7,957 nucleotides of DNA from Armatimonadota bacterium (GTDB lineage: Bacteria > Armatimonadota > UBA5829): contig JAMCYN010000017.1 in NCBI GenBank assembly GCA_023474015.1, positions 1 to 7,957 on the forward strand, in the 5' to 3' direction. Position numbers and translations under genes: made by a program. Under the pieces are notes generated by a model, which saw only the letters and a list, made by a program, of their open reading frames with translations, did not search any database and was not told the DNA's origin. Positions 4,826 through 7,957 of the stretch are shown here, piece by piece; the first letter of the stretch is position 1; every line of letters starts with the position of its first letter.

Positions 4826-6241
4826 ATGCGCGGAACGAAGATCGTTTGCACAATCGGCCCGGCGAGCGAGTCGCCGGAGATGATCGAGAGGCTGATCAAG
4901 GCGGGGATGAATGTCGCCCGGCTCAATTTTTCGCACGGCAATCACGAAGAGCACGCCGCCCGGATCGACCGTATCAGGAGCATCTCGGAAAAACTCGGGA
5001 GGACGGTCGGTATCCTCCAGGACCTCTCCGGCCCGAAGATCCGCATCGGCAAGATCGCGAATCCGCCCGCCAGACTTACCCCCGGCCAGACGTTCGTGTT
5101 CACCACGCGCGAAGTCGAGGGCAACGCCGAGCAGGTCACTCTGCCTTACCCGAACCTAATAAAGCAGCTCAAGCGCGGCCAGATGATCTATGTGGACGAC
5201 GCGAAGCTGGAGTTCAAGATCGTGTCGGTCAACGGCCCGGATGTGGTGACGAAAGTGATCATCGGCGGGGATTTGGGGTCCAATAAGGGCTTCACCATCC
5301 CCGGCGCGAGCTTCGACATATTGGGCGTCACCGACAAGGACAAGCAGGACCTCCGGTTCGGCCTGGAGCACGGGGTGGACTGGGCCGCCAGCTCCTTCGT
5401 GCGGAGCGAGGATGACATTAAGCCGCTTCGCAAGATCATGCGGGAGGTCGGCAGGCGCGTGCCCGTGGTCGCCAAGATCGAGCGCCCGGAGGCCGTCAAG
5501 AACATTCACAGCATAATCGAGGCGTATGACGGCATCATGGTCGCGCGTGGCGACCTGGGTATAGAGCTGCCGATAGACGAGGTCCCGATCATTCAAAAGA
5601 ACATCATCAAGCACTGCAATCGGGCGGGCAAGCCGGTAATCACCGCCACGCAGATGCTCGATTCGATGATCTCCAACCCTCGCCCCACCCGCGCCGAGGT
5701 GACCGATGTCGCCAACGCCATCCTCGACGGCACCGACGCGATCATGCTCTCCGGCGAAACCGCCATGGGTGCGTTTCCGGTGGAATCGGTGGAGATGATG
5801 GACAAGGTCGCCCGGCGGACCGAGAAATCGCCGGATTTCAAGTGTATCCTGGACCGCCGTATGGAGTATCCGACCCACGACATCACCGAGGCCATCGGCG
5901 AGGCGGCCGCGAAGCTCGCTCGGGATATAAACGTCTCCGCCATCATCACCTGCACCTTCGGCGGCGCCACCGCGCGCCTGGTGAGCAAATATCGCCCCCA
6001 CGCACAGATAATCGGCGCGGCGTCGAACATCGAGACCGCCCGCAGGCTCACACTTTCATGGGGGGTGAACCCGATCTACGTCGAAATGGCGAAAGATACC
6101 GACGGCCTGATCCGGAACGCCGTCGAAGCCGCCGCGGACTGCAAGCTGGTGAAGAAAGGCGATACCGTGCTGATGATCGCCGGGGTGCCGGTCGGCGTGC
6201 CGGGGAGCACGAGCCTGATAAGGGTGCTGAAGGTCGAATAA
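4826..6241 (+). CDS. pyk: Pyruvate kinase
   Basis: Pyruvate kinase converts phosphoenolpyruvate and ADP to pyruvate and ATP, the last step of glycolysis, in the cytoplasm as a homotetramer. The 471-residue length is standard for the short bacterial form without a C-terminal PEP-utilising domain. Visible landmarks: N-terminal MRGTKIVCTIGPAS; R32 in ARLNFSHG; the B-domain at about 70-168; K217 and E219 in VVAKIERPEA; D243 in MVARGDLGIE; T275 in VITATQMLDSM; PTRAEVTDVANAILDGTDAIMLSGETAMG across 287-315. The regulatory C-domain follows at about 350-471, ending GVPVGVPGSTSLIRV. An in-frame ATG at 4808 would add MRGALT. I prefer ATG 4826, because GGGGAG (4812-4817) lies eight bases before it and MRGTKIVCTIGPAS is the family's normal start. 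All catalytic residues appear intact. It probably shares a transcript with the PAP2 gene and is followed at once by a heptamer repeat tract. Confidence 0.97.
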   Translation: MRGTKIVCTIGPASESPEMIERLIKAGMNVARLNFSHGNHEEHAARIDRIRSISEKLGRTVGILQDLSGPKIRIGKIANPPARLTPGQTFVFTTREVEGNAEQVTLPYPNLIKQLKRGQMIYVDDAKLEFKIVSVNGPDVVTKVIIGGDLGSNKGFTIPGASFDILGVTDKDKQDLRFGLEHGVDWAASSFVRSEDDIKPLRKIMREVGRRVPVVAKIERPEAVKNIHSIIEAYDGIMVARGDLGIELPIDEVPIIQKNIIKHCNRAGKPVITATQMLDSMISNPRPTRAEVTDVANAILDGTDAIMLSGETAMGAFPVESVEMMDKVARRTEKSPDFKCILDRRMEYPTHDITEAIGEAAAKLARDINVSAIITCTFGGATARLVSKYRPHAQIIGAASNIETARRLTLSWGVNPIYVEMAKDTDGLIRNAVEAAADCKLVKKGDTVLMIAGVPVGVPGSTSLIRVLKVE

Positions 6242-6275
6242 TTGCAGATTGATGATTGCAGAATGCAGAATGAAG
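6241..6275 (+). repeat. Heptamer tandem repeat A[T/A]TGCAG starting on the pyruvate kinase stop codon
   Basis: Five consecutive 7-base units run ATTGCAG, ATTGATG, ATTGCAG, AATGCAG, AATGAAG. The first base is the last base of the TAA stop. Partial inverted copies follow: CTGCAA (6281-6286) and CTGCATTC (6299-6306). The latter pairs perfectly over 8 bases with GAATGCAG (6261-6268). Confidence 0.75.
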
Positions 6276-6304
6276 GGACCCTGCAACGCCAGGTCAATCT
6301 GCAT

Positions 6305-6328
6305 TCAGCAACTTTCAATAACTGCTGA
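6305..6328. other. Small inverted repeat upstream of the secreted-protein promoter
   Basis: TCAGCA (6305-6310) and TGCTGA (6323-6328) are complementary across 12 bases. The right arm overlaps the -35 box at 6325-6330. It could be an operator or a remnant of the repeat element; the short arms make chance plausible. Confidence 0.3.
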
Positions 6329-6352
6329 CACAGCTCATCCGCGTGATACAAT
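6325..6352 (+). promoter_or_regulatory. Extended -10 promoter of the secreted CBM9-like protein
   Basis: CTGACA (6325-6330, 5/6) is followed after 16 bp by TACAAT (6347-6352, 5/6), preceded by the extended -10 dinucleotide TG one base away (TGATACAAT). The predicted start near 6359 gives a leader of about 28 bases with GGAGGT just before the TTG start. Confidence 0.65.
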
Positions 6353-6386
6353 TGACGCAATCGTATTGCACATTCGGAGGTCAACT

Positions 6387-7733
6387 TTGAGAAGTCCATT
6401 GTTTGCAGCATCTCTGGCATTATCCCTGCTTGCGCCGGCGATAGGAACGCGCGCCGCCGATACCGCCGCAGCGCACGCTGAGCCGGCAATTCAGGTCGGC
6501 ATCGACCTCGCCGCCGACGGCCCGCTCTTCACATACATAACCGGTAAGCCCTACAAGATTACCATCAAGATCGAGAATAAGGGCAAGGACGAGGTCAAGA
6601 TCGACAAGATTGATGTGACCTGCAAGGCGGCCAAGGATGCGGCTATCGACGTTAAGTCCGAGGTGGGCGCGCCCGCGACGGTTGCGACCGGGGCGTCAGC
6701 AAGCGCGACTTATAATGTCGTGTTCCCCGATCAAGCGGCTGGACAGCAGGTAAGCCTTACCGCGAACGTCCAGTGCGGCGATACGTCGAAGAAGGCGGAG
6801 GCCGTGGTAGCCGTATCGCCTCCGTTCGAGATCACTCTGCTGCCGTCGAGGTTGATACTTGACTCCGCGGGAGGGCCGAAGAACGTGGGAATGAGCATAA
6901 TCAACCACACCGAGGCCCCGTTCGAGGGCAAGGTCAAGTTCACGTGCTACCCCGGCATCGAGGTGAATCCCACGGAGGTCGATGCGAAGATAGACCCGCT
7001 CGGCCTGGAAGCCTTTGTGCTCAGCGTCTGGCCGGTCGCCAGCCCCGCGCCGGGGCACTACGCGGTGTTCGTGGATGTCGGAGGGAAGGCGAAGGACTGG
7101 GTGGCCGTGGATGTGCCGGTCATTCTCAAGAAAGGACCGGGACCGAAATTCATCGACAGGTCAAGCAAGGAAGCAAAGCCCAGTGATGAGATGGTTCCAT
7201 CAGTTGACCTGACGAGAATTGAGAAGACTGGCGACGGCAACACGAAATACGTCTCCATTGGCAAGTGCTGGATATCCTATAGCGACTGGGAGTTCGTTGC
7301 CTCGCTCGTACTCAATGATGGCACACACGTGCCTGCGAAGAATGACGTAGCTATTCTCGATGCGGACAGCGTTCAGATCGCCTTCGACCCGCTCCTGGAC
7401 GGAGCCAAATCCCCGAGCGGCGGCTACAGAGACGACGATGTCGAGATCGCATTGTCCGAGGCGCGTTTGGTTCGGACCAAGCGAAGCTCCTCGGCCCCAC
7501 GTGATGGTGGTGAGTCTGACGTTCGATTCCTAAGAGAGAACAACAAGAGCTATTATGAAGTGCACATCCCTTGGGCTGAGCTGCTACCCTTTAAGCCCGA
7601 GAAAGGCAAAATGTTTGCCATCTCCATACTCGTGAACGACTCCGACGGCTCGAAGATTACTCAGTATGAGTTCGGCGGGGGTATCGCGGGGAATGGGGAC
7701 CCACGGAGGTTCGTGCCGGTGGTTCTGGATTGA
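6387..7733 (+). CDS. Secreted protein with Ig-like modules and a CBM9-like C-terminal domain
   Basis: A 448-residue exported protein. A signal peptide covers about residues 1-24 (LRSPLFAASLALSLLAPAIGTRAA). Two beta-rich modules follow. The first, at about 30-150, has YKITIKIENKGKDEVKIDKIDV, as in CARDB/NEW3-type Ig domains. The second, at about 150-255, runs from PFEITLLPSRLIL to the VAVDVPVIL strand. The C-terminal part, from about 271, resembles family-9 carbohydrate-binding (DOMON-like) domains: DSVQIAFDPLLDG, a YRDDDVEIAL strand, YYEVHIPWAELLPF and FAISILVNDSDG. The substrate is unknown and no catalytic domain is present, so a cell-surface binding or scaffold role is inferred. The start is TTG 6387, because GGAGGT (6376-6381) is five bases upstream and the signal peptide begins there. 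An in-frame ATG at 6249 lies inside the repeat tract and upstream of the promoter, so it is rejected. The gene ends seven bases into the nikR-like promoter region. Confidence 0.82.
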   Translation: MRSPLFAASLALSLLAPAIGTRAADTAAAHAEPAIQVGIDLAADGPLFTYITGKPYKITIKIENKGKDEVKIDKIDVTCKAAKDAAIDVKSEVGAPATVATGASASATYNVVFPDQAAGQQVSLTANVQCGDTSKKAEAVVAVSPPFEITLLPSRLILDSAGGPKNVGMSIINHTEAPFEGKVKFTCYPGIEVNPTEVDAKIDPLGLEAFVLSVWPVASPAPGHYAVFVDVGGKAKDWVAVDVPVILKKGPGPKFIDRSSKEAKPSDEMVPSVDLTRIEKTGDGNTKYVSIGKCWISYSDWEFVASLVLNDGTHVPAKNDVAILDADSVQIAFDPLLDGAKSPSGGYRDDDVEIALSEARLVRTKRSSSAPRDGGESDVRFLRENNKSYYEVHIPWAELLPFKPEKGKMFAISILVNDSDGSKITQYEFGGGIAGNGDPRRFVPVVLD

Positions 7734-7759
7734 CCAGCTCCGACTTTTCGTGGTACGAT
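7730..7759 (+). promoter_or_regulatory. Promoter of the nikR-like gene, overlapping the upstream stop codon
   Basis: TTGACC (7730-7735, 5/6) is followed after 18 bp by TACGAT (7754-7759, 4/6), with an extended -10 TG (7751-7752). The -35 includes the TGA stop of the preceding gene (7731-7733). Confidence 0.5.
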
Positions 7760-7773
7760 GAGCTATCAGCGTA
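7754..7773. promoter_or_regulatory. Imperfect inverted repeat at the nikR-like promoter, possible operator
   Basis: TACGATGA (7754-7761) and TCAGCGTA (7766-7773) are complementary at 7 of 8 positions across a GCTA spacer. The site covers the -10 box and the predicted start. It differs from the E. coli NikR site (GTATGA-N16-TCATAC), so NikR binding is only a possibility. Confidence 0.4.
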
Positions 7774-7790
7774 GCACGGAGGGGGTTTCT

Positions 7791-7957
7791 ATGCCCACAC
7801 TTGAACGGTTCGGCGTGTCGATGGAGGATGAGCTCCTGACCAGGTTCGATTCCCTGATCGAGGAGCGGGGGTATCGGTCGCGCTCGGAGGCGATCCGGGA
7901 CCTGGTGAGGCAGGAGCTTGTGAAGGAGCAGTGGTCCGACCCCGATGCCGAGGTGGT
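7791..7957 (+). CDS. nikR: NikR-family nickel-responsive regulator, N-terminal part (3' truncated)
   Basis: The first 55 codons of a gene that continues past the right edge. [16 protein letters not shown], then [22 protein letters not shown] (residues 19-40), form the ribbon-helix-helix DNA-binding domain. The [10 protein letters not shown] core and the following [11 protein letters not shown] lead-in to the ACT-like metal-binding domain are characteristic of NikR. NikR tetramers bind Ni(II) through His and Cys residues of the C-terminal domain, which is not in the window, and repress nickel uptake genes. The ATG at 7791 follows GGAGGGGG (7778-7785) at good spacing. Other ribbon-helix-helix regulators share part of this pattern, but the linker sequence favours NikR. 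Confidence 0.88.
   Translation, partial: MPTLERFGVSMEDELLTRFDSLIEERGYRSRSEAIRDLVRQELVKEQWSDPDAEV

Noticed and set aside
5156..6001. 281-codon minus-strand open frame opposite pyruvate kinase
   Set aside because: It is a shadow of a highly conserved gene. The His/Gly/Asp-rich composition and lack of any motif indicate that it is not coding.
6249..6386. Upstream in-frame ATG at 6249 for the secreted CBM9-like protein
   Set aside because: It lies in the heptamer repeat tract upstream of the predicted promoter, has no ribosome-binding site, and would place 46 non-conserved-looking residues before the signal peptide. TTG 6387 with GGAGGT fits better.

Overview
The window is GC-rich by eye, gene-dense bacterial chromosome with ordinary Shine-Dalgarno starts, sigma-70-like promoters and two likely TTG starts. 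It has no phage, insertion-sequence, tRNA, rRNA or CRISPR signature. Three things suggest a free-living, probably uncultured, environmental bacterium: a secreted right-handed beta-helix protein, a secreted protein with a CBM9-like C-terminus, and an acetogen-type methyltetrahydrofolate methyltransferase beside a NikR-type nickel regulator. Groups such as Armatimonadota or Planctomycetota would fit, but the phylum is an inference and is not shown by the sequence.

Layout, left to right. Bases 2-103 are the C-terminal end of an unidentified protein. A small cupin follows (212-520, +) and converges on a secreted beta-helix protein (555-1556, -). Divergent from the latter is an AAC(3)/YokD-family acyltransferase-like gene (1683-2462, +). 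A 143-base intergenic region then carries a good promoter for a pterin-binding methyltransferase of the AcsE/MtgA type (2606-3430, TTG start). Between this gene and the convergent next operon lies a compact non-coding patch: a heptamer repeat tract that includes the methyltransferase stop codon, then two perfect hairpins with the same GAC loop.

The minus-strand operon at 3537-4240 is a toxin-antitoxin-like pair: an excisionase-type helix-turn-helix protein translationally coupled (TAATG) to a PIN-domain protein. Its promoter has a consensus TATAAT box centred in a perfect 9+9 bp inverted repeat, which looks like an autoregulatory operator. The PIN protein lacks two of the four usual catalytic acidic residues. 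Divergent from it are a small exported PAP2-type phosphatase (4358-4798) and pyruvate kinase (4826-6241), separated by 27 bases and probably co-transcribed.

A second heptamer tract begins on the last base of the pyruvate kinase stop codon. An extended -10 promoter then serves a secreted protein with Ig-like modules and a CBM9-like C-terminus (6387-7733, TTG start). The window ends in the N-terminal ribbon-helix-helix domain of a NikR-type regulator (7791 onward), whose predicted promoter overlaps the upstream stop codon and contains an imperfect inverted repeat.

The genes do not form one pathway. Pyruvate kinase (glycolysis), the methyltransferase (C1/folate metabolism) and NikR (nickel homeostasis) would fit a nickel- and corrinoid-using C1 metabolism encoded elsewhere. 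The most unusual material is the PIN/HTH pair with its operator and the two heptamer-repeat elements.
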